From: Aptenodytes patagonicus
Taxonomy: Eukaryota > Chordata > Aves > Sphenisciformes > Spheniscidae
DNA: 64,000 bases
Reading direction: 5' to 3'
NCBI RefSeq assembly: GCF_965638725.1
Contig: NC_134962.1
Location: 2,177,501-2,241,500, forward strand
This document shows positions 10,106 to 21,000 of this stretch, piece by piece. The notes under the pieces are model-generated. The model made no database searches and was not told the DNA's origin. It worked only from the letters and a program-made list of their open reading frames with translations. How positions within the stretch are numbered: position 1 is the first letter of the stretch; every line of letters starts with the position of its first letter. The position numbers were made by a program, and so were the translations under genes.

Positions 10106-13100
10106 AGGTTGAGGGACCCCCGATGCTGAGCCCCCATCCCCAGCACCCACCCCTGCACCCCTGTACAAGCTCTCGCGGGAAATTGGGTATCAACGTGGCA
10201 CGTGGCCAGTCGTGGGGAGACCGCGGCGTGCTCCACCCCGGACTATACTTGCACCGGAGGCAGGGTGTTTTGGAGAGAGGAGCGGGGAGGTCTCCGGGTC
10301 CTCCCTGTGTTCCCTTGGCTGGGCGCAGGGAGGCAGGCTGGGGTGCTCCCACCCTGGGTGCCCCCACTCTGGGGATGCTGTGAGCTGGGCTGCAGCATCT
10401 CCTCAGCCCGCTGGTGCCCTCGTGAGGTTTCGGCCCCGCAGCACAGCCCGGCCTGCGGTCCCGCTGCCGGACGCCCTCCCCACCGCCGTGCACAAGCATG
10501 AAGCAAACCCGTTACCCTGCCAAACTCATCCCCAACCACCCACCCCATCCCCAAATTGCCGCAGGGCTGCAGCGGCAGCCGGGACAGAGCCCTTTCCCTA
10601 AGAAAGGCCCCCCCAGCTCCTTTTTAGCCTGAGCCACCCCCTGAGAGCCGTGGCAGGGGCTCTGCCCCGTACCTCCTTGGGCGAGAGGATGGAGATGTAA
10701 TCCTCGTAGATCATCCTGGCCTTCTCGTCGATGGTGTGCTTGTTGCACTCATTTTTGAGCTCCTCGCACGCTAGCCAGAAGAGCATGTTCTCCTCGCTGT
10801 ACTCAGTCCGCAAGAACTCCCGGAAGACGTTGCGACCCGCCGGGCTCTTCATCAGCTTGTCGAAGGACTGTGCCCAGCCCCGCACCTCCTCCGGCGTGGG
10901 TTTGGTGCTGCCGGGTCCCGGCAGGGAAGGCAAGGGGACAGCGTTACGGTCAGCCCGGGAGGGCTGCGGGCTCCCCGCTGTGTCCCTCCCTGCGCGGCTC
11001 GGCCGTGCTCATCCCTGGTCCCATCCCAGAGGGACCGTGCCCGAACACATCCCCCGTGCTCACGCCGAGGCTGTTCCTGCTTGGGCTCCAGTTATTACGG
11101 AGGCTTTCAGAGGTCGCTCGTGGGGTCTGTCCCGGCTCCGCTCGGCCGGGCTGGAGCGTGGGTTTGCTTTCAGCTGAATTTTCCAAGCTGAGATGTATTT
11201 TGGTGCTGGCTTTGCACAAACCCAAAAGGGAGCAAAAGCCCTTCCCTTCCAGAGCGGCAGCTCTGAGCTGCCCCAGCCGGGGAGAGACCGACATCGGTCC
11301 ATCATCACTAACGGCTGGGGGAGGGAGAGAGGGAGGCTGCTCCCCAGCAGATACTCATCACCTGCTAAAGCAGGCAGGAGCAATCATTATCAGTGGCTAA
11401 TTAGCACATCTGACCCCTATCCCTGCTGCACCAGGTGCTGCAGAGAGCACCCATGGCTGGGCTGCATGCAGGGGGTTGTACCTGTCCCTCAGGGAGTGGG
11501 TGCTCAGTGCAGGGCATCCCCAGAGCAGGGTGCCTGCAGGATGAGGCTCTGCCCTTGGGACATGGCCTGATAGGTCTTGCATGCCTCAGTTTCCCTTTCC
11601 AAGGGGCCCAAGGGCCAGAGTCACAGAGGGCTGCAGCCCGTGGCTCCGGGCTCCCCATTTCTCAGAGGGAACCAGGGACACGCCGCTGGAAGCAGCACCA
11701 GGAACCCCCGAGTCCTAGCACCCCAATCCTGCTCCCCGTGGGTGCACCAGCGGGCAGGATGCAGGGCTGGGTGCCATGGAGGGTGGCAGTGGGTGCCATG
11801 CTGTGCCGTGCCATGCCGTGCCGGTCCCCCTGGCCCACGCCTGTGGCGCTGCCCCTGCACTCACCATGCTTCACAGTTTGGGATGGTCTCCAGTTTGGTC
11901 TCCCGGGACGCCCTCCATGCTCGCTCCCGGTCCTCGTTCCTAACAGGGAGACAGAAAGGTAGTCAGGGGCGTTGGGGACGCATCCAGACCCCCATCTTGA
12001 CCCCCTGACTGGCCCTGGCCACCGAATCTCCTCCTCCCCACCCAGCTCCTCCCCAGCACCCAGCCCGCCCCGGCACCCGCTGCCCCGGCGGCACCCTGGC
12101 TCCCTTGTGCAATTTTGCTGTCACCGTGCAAGGGTGTTTCCTGCGCTTGGGCACCGCCGCGGCCCCGGCCCCGCTCCGCCGCCCGGGACGTGTGCCAAGG
12201 CCGAGCCCGGAGCGGCCACAGGGCCGGGCAGCAGCAACCGGCAGAGGTCAGTGCTGGTTCAGCCCACAGCAAAGCCGTCGTCAACCGCCACGAATAAACA
12301 CCAATAAATAAACAAACAAACAAACGGGGGTGGCTGCAGGGCCCAGGGCTGCGGCCACCGGAGCTCAGCGCCGCGGTGCGCTCGGCCCCCACGCCCAGTT
12401 ATCATCGTCTCCGGCCGGTGACGGTCCCGGCTCGCCCAGGAAGCCAGTGGCTGGGGTAGACGGAGAAATGCGAAGGGCCAGACCCTGCCCCCCCGAGACA
12501 CCCCAGCACCGGTCCAGCCCAGAGGCCGAGCGCGGGATGGAGGTGCCGGGGCTCGGGGGTGCCAGCGTCCCCTGTCCCCCCGTCCCTCGCCTTCGGGGAT
12601 GCCGGTGGCACAAGGGGAGAGTGGCCTCCGGCCATCTTCCCTCGGGCCCTCAAATTTCAGCACCCGGTGCCGACCACAGCGCTTCCTGCTTGCAACACCG
12701 TCCCTCGCCGCTCGCACAGGATTAAAAGTGCAAACTTCTCCCTTGACAGCGCAGGCGGCTGGGGTGAGCAAAGCTGCGGGCACGTCCCAGCCCACGCCGC
12801 CCCTGGGGCTCGCTGTCCGGCACGCCTGAGCCCCAAAATGGTTGGCACCGGTCACTGCTTGCTCCGGGAGCGGGGTACAGGAGGGATTTCTGTCCCATCT
12901 CTGCTCACAGGTTCTTGCAGACGCGGAGGAGGGACACAGGGAAGGGTCACCCTGGCCACAGCCGAATGCCACGAGCCCGGGCAGCATCCGGGAGGGAGAT
13001 GTTCGGGGCAGACTGAGAGGGCAGCCGCTCACTGCACTCGCTGTCTTGCAAATGTGAGGAAATGAGACAGGATCAGGCGAGATGGGGCCCCAAGGACACA

Positions 13101-16100
13101 GCGGGGGTTTGCACAGGGCTGATGCATCAGTGCTGGGGATGCACCGTGGGTTTGCACGGGGCTCAGCTCCAGGGTTTGCTGCTCCTCCAAGCTCGGTGCT
13201 GTGTCGTAAAGCCCAAAGCCGCTGCAAAGCCTGAAGCCATCAGCAACCTCAAAGCAGGCTGATGCTGAGGATGGAGAAGAGCAGACGGGCTCTTCAAAAT
13301 CTGCGTTATCCAGAGAATAAGGAGCTGGGGATCCTTGGAGAGGATGGGAGATGCAGCCGCAGGCAAGCGGCTGGTTACGTCCTTGGCTTTGGGCAGCGCT
13401 GGGAGGCCAGGGCCGGACTCTGCACCCACTGCTCCAAGGCAGAGCTGCCCGGGAGGGCTCCCACGGACGAGAGCCATCCACCTCAGNNNNNNNNNNNNNN
13501 NNNNNNNNNNNNNNNNNNNNNNNNNNNNNNNNNNNNNNNNNNNNNNNNNNNNNNNNNNNNNNNNNNNNNNNNNNNNNNNNNNNNNNGGCAGGGCACTGCA
13601 GCTGCGAGAAAGCAGCCGTGACGCTGGGCAGGGAAACCCAGCTCTCCTCCTGCCCTGACCTGCCCGAAACACCAGCAAAATCCTCCTGCCTGCACAGCGC
13701 TGCCCGGCCTCACAGCCCTGCCCGGGCGCAGCCGGGTGCCCGGGGAGGGCGGGTCGGGGAGGCAGCGGCCGGGCAGCTCGGCCGAGCACCATACTGTGCC
13801 ACCGGCGCTGCCTGCAGCTTCCCCCACGCAGCCTGGCCGGGATGTCCAGCCCCAGCAGAGCCGTTAGTGCAGCGCCGGGGGGGGGTTTCCCGGTGCCGCT
13901 TTCTGCTCTGCATATTTTAAAAGATTTGGCCGACAGGCAGGAGTCACGGTGCACCGAGGCAAGGCGAAGCTCGGGCTCGCGAGCTCGCTATGCTCCGTGC
14001 AGAGGAGAGCAACGCACCACGGCACCACCGATGCCCATCTGGTCCAAAACACCGATTACACCCCTTCTAATCACGGCACCCATTCGTCTTTTGAACCCCA
14101 ACGCAAGCACACAAGCAGCCCAGAGGCTCGGCTCGGTGGGCAGGGCCAGCTCCATCCCAGCCGCCCATCCGCACCCACTGCCCGTGGTGCCGCGCCGGGA
14201 TCTGCACCGAAGGGCTGCCGAGCACCCAGGGGTGAGGGCTGCCGCAGGAGCCCGTCTCCCTTGAACCCAGGAGCCTGCTTGGGCAACAGCCGTGTCCAAG
14301 TGCTCGGTGCTGCATGAAGCATGGAGGACCAGCAACACGTGGGTGACCCTCGCATCTCCCCTCCTTACAGGACCCCCGAATATCGGACGACGAGGCGGGC
14401 AGGTGATGCTTGCCGGCCCCGCGGGAGCCTCGGGCCGGGCCGGGCGGTGGGACGTACCATGAGCAACTGCAGCAGCAGCACCAGCAGAAGCAGCAGGCGT
14501 TGGGGCGGTGGTTGCTGGCGGGTTGCACCGTTGTCGGAGAAGTCTCATGCCGGGACATCGGAAGGGGTGTCTCTGCGGACGCGGGTCCTGCGTACTGAAA
14601 GGCAGGAGGGCAGGGAGCGGGTGAGCGAGCTGCCGACAATTATCCCCCACCATGTGCAAGCACCCGGAGGTAAACGAGGGACCCCCCGTGCAGTGACTTG
14701 CTGGGATTTAGTTTTGGCTCCCGCTTGCCATCCCGGCCACCAGCCAGCCCCAAGATGGTCACCACCTCACCTGCGTCCCAGCCTCATACACGGTGGACGG
14801 GGTTGGGTCGTGCTTCGGGGGCTCTTCTGCTGCTCTCCGCTCCTCCCAGCCCGTGGGTGAGCCGTGCCGCCGAGACCCCCTGGCTAATGTCCCTGCCGCC
14901 TCCTGGATGGAGCCTGCGGGGAGGGAGAGGAGCGGCACCGTGTTACCTTCGCAGAGGGACCCCCCCGGCTTCGAGCAGCTCCGAGGGGGGCTGCTCCACG
15001 CCGGGGAAAGCCTTTTGCAGGCAGTGGGCTGGGGCACGGCAGGCAAACAGAAAGGGTGCAAGAAAAGGAAGTGAGAAGGAAAGGAGGAGGGGGAAACACG
15101 GCGGCAGATGCTCTGCCAGCCCCACGCTTCGCCTGGGACCCCCTCCCATGCTTTGTCGGTGCTGCCGAGCCCTGACAGGGTGCGGGGCTCAGTGCCAACC
15201 TCGCACGCCCCTGGCCGTGCCCCGTGCCGTGGGGAAGCGCGGCCGGACCCCCCCGGCGTGTTTGGGCCTGGGATGGGGAAGTCGAAGCTGCTCCACGGCA
15301 TCATGTGAGTGGAAGGAAACGGGGTGGGTGGGGGGAGAGTTTTCACAGCTCCCGGCACTAAACCAAAACTCGCTCTGTGCCAAGTGTTGGCCGAGTCCAG
15401 CGCTCTGCACCGCTGCTACAGAACGGTCCCCCCGCGCCCACAGGCCTGCCTGTCCCTGCCTGCCTGTCCCTGCCTGCCTGTCCCTGCCTGCCTGCCTGCT
15501 CCACTGGCCCAGCCCGGAGCAGGGATGCTCCTGGGCAGGAGCGGTGCTGGGGCTCAGTGCCCACCTCCACGCGGGGTGGTGGTAAGGATGTGGTCACGGC
15601 CAGCTCTGCTTCCCTGCGCTCTGCCGAGGGCGGCGGGCAGCAATCACGGTCCTTCCTCTGCCAGAAGGAAGGAACGGGAGCAGGGGGCAGCGGGCAGGGA
15701 GAGCCCCCGGCCGCCTCAGCCCCAGCATCCCTGTCTTGAGCTGCCCCAGGTCTCATAACCTCGGGTCTGAGTCCTGCCGCGGACTCAGCAAGGCGGATGG
15801 AGCCGGGGTGCGGGTCCCAGCTGGGGACAGGGCTGTCCCCAGAGCCCCCCCCGAGCCCACGGTCGCCCCTGTGGGTGCAGCCCCCCCATCCCTGGCACGG
15901 CCATCGCCCGGCAGCGCTTTCCATGAGCTCCTCGCCTGGGCCCTTGCAAACCCTCCCGCTGGCTCCTATCGCTCCCGCAGGAACGAAAAAGGAGAAAGTC
16001 TGCGTTTCGCTCCCAATTGTCCCTATTTATAGCCCCGAGTGCTGGCAGGACGGCTGTGACCTTGTCACTGGGCTCAGCAGCAGGCTCCGCTCCCTCTCGC

Positions 16101-17933
16101 ACCGCGCTGCCCTCAGGTCCATTTAACCCCCCTCTTTTTTCCTTTTTGTTTGCTTCCCCCAGACCGACCCTCTTCCACTCCCGGCGGCCGCTCTTCCCCC
16201 TGCCCCCCCCATGGCGACATCCCGCTGCCGAGCCCGTTTGCCCCGTGGTGCCACGGCCACGCTGCCAGGCCCAGCGCTGCTGGGGGGCTGCAGCCCCACG
16301 GCGGGGCAGGGGGGGGCGGGCCAGGCTCCGGGCACGGCTCCCAGCGGGGCTGCGGCACTAATTACAGCGAGCGGTGACGAGGCTGTGGGAATGGGGCGAG
16401 CAGGAGGAAAACCTGAAGGCTGGGAAAACCTTGCTTCCTCCCAGCCCGCCCCGAAGCAAAGGCAGTCCCGGCTCTGCCGCGGCCCCAGGGTACGGAGCAG
16501 GCGGATGGGGGGTGGCCAAGGGACAGGGACGTGGGGACAGCGCGTGGCATTGCTCCAGGGGGACTCCCAGGCACTTCGCTTCTGCAGCTGGTGCTCGACC
16601 TCGGCCAGAGCGGACCCGCAAGGGGCTGAGCCGAAACGGCCCGGAGAGGCAGCGGGATGGAGTGGCATCCCCCAGCAAGGAGCATCCCATCCCCGTGCCT
16701 GCAGCATGCACTCAGCACCCGGCCAGAAGGCAGGATCAGCCCGCTGCCCATCCCAGGCACCCACCCGGGGCCATTTCAGCTGCATGGGCTGCACCGAGGA
16801 GGACGGGGAGGAGAAGGGAGGTGTGGAGCTGCAAACACCCCCCTGGCCCGTGGCACCGAAAAGCAACGCTGGTGCGCTCTGGATTTGCACCAAAAGGCAA
16901 TGCCGGTGTGCTCTGGATTTGCAGGGCCGGTTTCCCCGCCCTGTGCACTCCTTAACGCCCCCGTAGCACCCCATCCCACCACGCTGGCGGGGACCGCGTG
17001 CTGCGGGGCCATTTCCGGCAGCCCCAGGACCAGGCACCGCTGCGGGGCTGCCGGGGCTGGCGGATAAGGAAGTCCCGGCGGGCGGCGGAGCCTATGAGCG
17101 CCAGAGGGAAGGCGAGGGTGCGCACACGAGGCTGCAAAAAGAGGAAGGCTGACAAAAAGGGGACATTTCCCCAGCAGAGAGAAGAGACGCCCCAAAAGCC
17201 GCCCTCGCCCAAACACTGTGAGCTCCCTGAGCCCACCGTGAGCTCCCCGAGCCCGCCGTGAGCCCTCGCCATCGCTGCCCGGTGCCCGGTGGCTGCAGCA
17301 CCCGGCCTGGGAGTCCCTGTGTGCCGGGTGTCCCTGGGCCGTGCCAGCTCACGCGCCCGTGACGTCCCCGCCGAGCCCGGCACCGCCCCGTCCTCTCCCC
17401 GAATAGAGAGGGGCCCCCCTACGCAACCAGACAAGACGGGCGCTGCCCAAAATCACTTTCAAAGGGAAACCTCCCCTTCCACCGGGCTGCTCATCGCTGG
17501 GGCACTGGGTCAGCCCTGTCCCGTGCAGCTGCACACGAAGCTCCCTGTGCCCTGCTCGCCCCAGGCAAAGCAGTCGCCAAAATCACCCTGTGCCAGCTAC
17601 AGCAGGAGCCATGGCATCGGGGTGCCTGCATGGGCAAAGCCAAGGCGATGGCAGACAGAAGCCACGGGGATGACACCCCTCCATGCACCCCACTTTCCCT
17701 GAGCGCCCTGGCCGAGGACGATGCCCTGAGCAGCGTGGCATCCCCCTCCGGCCACCCCCGCCTCTGCGAAGTGGGACACAAACCAGCACCCGACCCGGTG
17801 CAGGGGCACCCCCGGCACAGCCTGCGCCGAGCCCCCGGTGTGCCCACCCGACCCCGTGCCGTGGCTGGTGGGGGGACCTGAGGGGCCATGGGGGGAGCCG
17901 CCGGCGGTGCGTCCGTACCTGCAGCCTGGCCAT
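9864..17933 (-). CDS. RGS19: RGS19 (GAIP), regulator of G-protein signalling 19
   Basis: This GTPase-activating protein switches off Gi/Go/Gz alpha subunits at membranes and clathrin-coated vesicles. The certain coding exons on the - strand are 14594-14458, 11939-11865, 10907-10673 and 10052-9864. Counting from the ATG at 14558 they give 199 residues. Residues 22-32 form the cysteine string (CCFCWCCCCSC) that is palmitoylated in GAIP. Residues about 72-189 are the RGS fold, with SEENMLFWLACEEL and FDDAQLQIYTLMHRDSYPRFL. The end SSSES corresponds to the GIPC-binding PDZ ligand. The frame stays open upstream of 14558, and the AETPLPMSRHET stretch resembles human ADRPPSMSSHDT. A further exon ending at 17919 supplies an in-frame ATG at 17933 in strong context, giving 216 residues; human has 217. 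The ATG at 14558 has a weak context, so the longer start is preferred but less certain. Confidence 0.93.
10074..10104 (+). repeat. G31 homopolymer at the RGS19 acceptor
   Basis: Thirty-one consecutive G on the + strand give C31 in the RGS19 pre-mRNA, starting 20 bases upstream of the last acceptor. It replaces or extends the polypyrimidine tract. Its length is likely polymorphic and hard to sequence. Confidence 0.95.
10673..10907 (-). CDS. RGS19: RGS19 exon: N-terminal half of RGS domain
   Basis: After CCCGGCAG the exon encodes a split Cys, TKPTPEEVRGWAQSFDKLM, FREFLRTEYSEENMLFWLA, CEELKNECNKHTIDEKAR and SILSPKE, then the GTACGG donor. Glu-Asn of SEENMLFW is the key Gi-contact pair. Compared with human, the KNECNKHTI segment is the most changed. 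Confidence 0.96.
11865..11939 (-). CDS. RGS19: RGS19 exon: linker between cysteine string and RGS domain
   Basis: This 75-base exon, between TGTTAG and GTGAGT, encodes NEDRERAWRASRETKLETI and PNCEA with split codons at both ends. It aligns with human NQERRRAWQASRESKLQPL. It is too short to appear as a free-standing frame, but phase and similarity fix both borders. Confidence 0.94.
13487..13586. other. Assembly gap, 100 N
   Basis: Exactly one hundred N is the usual placeholder for a gap of unknown size. It lies in the RGS19 intron between the cysteine-string exon and the 75-base exon, so no known coding sequence is interrupted. Any translation that crosses it is meaningless. Confidence 0.99.
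14458..14594 (-). CDS. RGS19: RGS19 exon: N-terminus with cysteine string
   Basis: The exon opens after CCTGCCTTTCAG and closes before GTACGT. It encodes YAGPASAETPLP, then MSRHETSPTTVQPASNHRP and the CCFCWCCCCSCSW string, which anchors GAIP by palmitoylation. All codons upstream of the ATG at 14558 are open, so translation may enter from the 5' exon at 17919. Confidence 0.92.
15442..15500 (+). repeat. Short tandem repeat (about 14 bases, TGTCCCTGCCTGCC)
   Basis: About four imperfect copies of a 14-base unit built from CCTG steps lie in an RGS19 intron. No functional reading is implied. Confidence 0.8.
16852..16926 (+). repeat. Two-copy tandem repeat, about 37 bases
   Basis: Two adjacent copies share GGTGYGCTCTGGATTTGCA, with AAAGCAAC and AAGGCAAT before it. 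The repeat is intronic in RGS19. Confidence 0.7.
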
Positions 17934-18017
17934 CGCGCGGCGGTGGCGGCGGCGGGTGCCAGCCAGGGTGACCCCGGCCGGCTCAGGGGGTGCGTGGCAT
18001 TGCCAGGACCGCTGGGT
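17919..18017 (-). CDS. RGS19: RGS19 upstream exon with in-frame alternative start
   Basis: On the - strand a long pyrimidine tract (about 18020-18070, TTTCTCTCTTTCTC and ending TGCCCTCAG) precedes this 99-base exon, and CAG then GTACGG ends it. Within it ATGGCCAGGCTGCAG (17933-17919) has G at -3 and +4. It joins in frame to the exon at 14594 to read MARLQYAGPASAETPLPM. A small upstream ORF (ATG CCA CGC ACC CCC TGA) precedes it in the same exon. Splice signals and frame are seen directly; that the exon is used is inferred, and the start is the least certain part of the gene. Confidence 0.6.
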
Positions 18018-21000
18018 CTGAGGGCAGGGAGATAGGAGAGAAAAGAAGAGAGAAAGAGAAAAGAAAAGCGGCTGAACACATCCTCTCACAGGAAAGGGAG
18101 TGGTAAGGGAAGTGGCAAACTCAACCGAAGAGTTCAGACCTTTTTTGGGAAAGCCCCGGCAGGGCCCGGCTGCTCTCCTCGCCGTTTTGCCGTGGGGCCA
18201 GCCACCCCGACGAGGCAGGAGTGGGGCAGAGCGAGCCCCACTGGCGGCCAAGCTGGGTCGTGCTCCTTCTTCCCACCCCTCAGACGGATCCGCCGACTGC
18301 CGCAGGCCCGAGAGCAGCTGAGCCAGGGCTCCCCGGCCGGGACGGGCACCTGCTGCAGTGCCGGCTACAGCCGGGCATCTCAAAGATATCCGGGGCACAC
18401 CGGCGCTGGAACAGCCCCGTGGCCAAGGAAGCGTCCAGCGCGGCTTCCCTGAGGAGTGACAGGCAGGATACGTCCCCAAAGTGGTCCCCGGCACCCAGCC
18501 AAGGCCACTTCAAAGGGATGGTGCTTTCCACCACGCTGTGCCCCAGGCGTCCCCGGGGCTCCGGCGCTGCCCGCAGGGCGAGGACACCAGCAGCGAGGCG
18601 GGCAGCGAGGGAAGGGGGCTGGGTCCCCGAGGGTGGGCTGAGTGAGAGCCTCTCGCCGTGCCTCCCAGCAGCATCGTCCCTGCGACGTGGGGATGTGCCA
18701 GCCTGCCTGCCACGCAGAGCGAAGCCCGGCTCCCTCAGCCAAGAGTGACTCACAAACAAAGTTGTTTGGTTTTTTTCCTCTTCAGAGAGAAATCAGATGC
18801 CCAACCTCCGTTTCCTTGATTAAATTTGCCCTCGGCACCACTGCGAGTGGAAGGGGCTCCGGCACCGGCACCGCACCAGTGACCGAAACCGCTGTGTGGC
18901 CTCTGCTGGCGGCTGCGCCCTCGCTCGTGCAGGCTTGCCGCAGGTGGAAAAAGGAGAAAAGGGGAGAAAGAGGGAGGGGGGATGCTGGCACCCCCTGCAC
19001 GCTCCCCCGGGGCTGCCGGGGCTGGGCCAGGCACCCAGCCGCGGCACGTGCCTGTTATCAGCCCGGCCCAGTGCCCCACTCGGCGCAGCCCCTTCCCTCG
19101 CCTTCCCCGGGGACGCCAAGCTGTTATCTCCTCTCTTCCCAACACCGCATATCCTGGCACCCAAAAACCAACGCGGTCAAGCCGCCGCCGCCGCCGTCGT
19201 CCCCAACCCCACCCCGTCCGGATAGAACCACCCCCCCATCACCCAAAAGATACCCTCAGCTTCGGCAGCTCCTTTTTCTGCCGGCGCCCACCCCGCCATC
19301 GCTGCTGTCCTCACAGGCGCCCAGCACCGCTCTGTTTCTCTGGTCACCTGAACCTCATTTATTTCCCAGATTGTTTTCCAGGATTCCCTCTGCTGCTGCC
19401 GGGCAGGGCCAGCTCCGAGAGCCAGGGGATGCCAGGACACGGCCACGCTCCCACAGGGGAGCACCAAGCACCCCCAGCTCGCTGGCCTTGGGGCACCCAC
19501 TAGCACCGAGGGTATTTTTATTCTCCGGCCGCCTCCAGCCACCGTATGAGCTCTCTGCCCCAGCAGGGACCTTCCCTTCACATTTTACGGGTCAAAACCA
19601 TGAGGGCAGCTTTTCTGCTCATCACAGACCCCCGTGGGGATTGCTCGGCCAGGGGTGATGCACAAACCCTCCCGGTGCCGGCAGAGAGACCATCCCCAGC
19701 CAAGCTGCTGGCATGGCTAAGCCGCCGCTGCACACCAGCAATGCTTTCGTGGGGAGCAGCGCCGGATCCGGCTCCTCTCCGTGCCTCGGAGGAGCTGCAA
19801 AACGCCTGTCACCTGCGGGACCGGCCACGCTGGATCAGTGCAAGCAGAGCTCGGCAGCCCCTGCCGCCTGCACACCACTGCTGGATTCTCCAGTGTCTAA
19901 TAAGGGCTCAGCCCAGCCTGCAGCTTCCCTGCCTCCCCCCTGCCTTTCTCCCGGGAGGGACCCAGCACCTCCAACCTCTGCCAAATTTGGCTGAAACCGG
20001 CCACCGAGTGCAACCAGATGTGGGCCAGCCCCGCAGGCAGCCCCAGCGGGCGGTGGGGGGCTGGCACCTCCCGAGCCCCCCTCTGTCGGGGTTACCCCGC
20101 GGGCAGGCGCCGCCGCCGAGCCCCACAGCTGCCGCCCGCCCCCGCAGCCTGCCCCAGCCACCTGCCAGCGGCACAGGAAGTTTTAGGAGCTATTTTTAGA
20201 CCCGGCTTTTTTTCCCCCCCCCTTTAACAATCTATTAGAAAAGACTAAAGAGGTGTGGCTCAAGCCCCCTGGCTCTGCGGGGATGGGGCTGGGCTGACCC
20301 CGATGCTACCGGCACGGAGGTGCCAGGGGTCCCGGGCACCAGCCGGGTTGGGCTCCCCTGGTCCCGCCGGGATGAGGGGGTGGCGATGCTCACGCGGCTG
20401 CGCCCCGGTCACGTCCCTGCCACCCTGCCGAGCGCGTGTTGCTGATAACGCCGGCAGATGTGCCCGCGCACGTGGCGGCAGCGAGCGGATGCCTTTGGGG
20501 GAGCTCCTCTGCTCGGCAGTGATTTTTCTGCCATCCCCTGAGAGCGGAAAGGCAGGTCCTGGTGACGGGAACCAGGAGATGCTGCAGCGTGTCCCAACAC
20601 CTCCCTGGTCCTTCACACCGCAAGGGCTGATGGCCCCGTGGGCACCTCTCCTGCTGGGAAGAGGACGATGCTGGGGTCCTTCTCCGGACCGGCTGTCTCC
20701 TCTGCTCCCTGCCCCTCTCCTCGCCTGCAGCCGGGGTGCATTTCTGCACTGACCATCCTCCGAGCCAAACCCCACCGCGAGCCCTCCCGAAAGGACCATG
20801 TGAACCTCTCCAGCGTCTGCTGGAAAGAGGAGAGCGGACCCACAGCTCTACCCCGGCGCGGCCGCCACGGCTGAGGTGGCCACTGCGGGCTGCCAGGCGG
20901 CACGATGGGTGCAGCGCTGCCGGCACCCTGCCCTCCGGCCCCGGCCCTTGCACAGAAACGGAGTTAATTATTTCATAGCGTAAAAATAGCACCTGCGACG

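Noticed and set aside
12259..13227. 322-codon open frame on the - strand
   Set aside because: It lies in an RGS19 intron of very high G+C, where stops are rare. It has no family similarity and no splice context, and overlaps open frames in other phases.
18642..19658. 338-codon open frame on the + strand
   Set aside because: Low-complexity Pro/Ser/Arg composition in GC-rich intron DNA with several overlapping frames. It is a chance frame.
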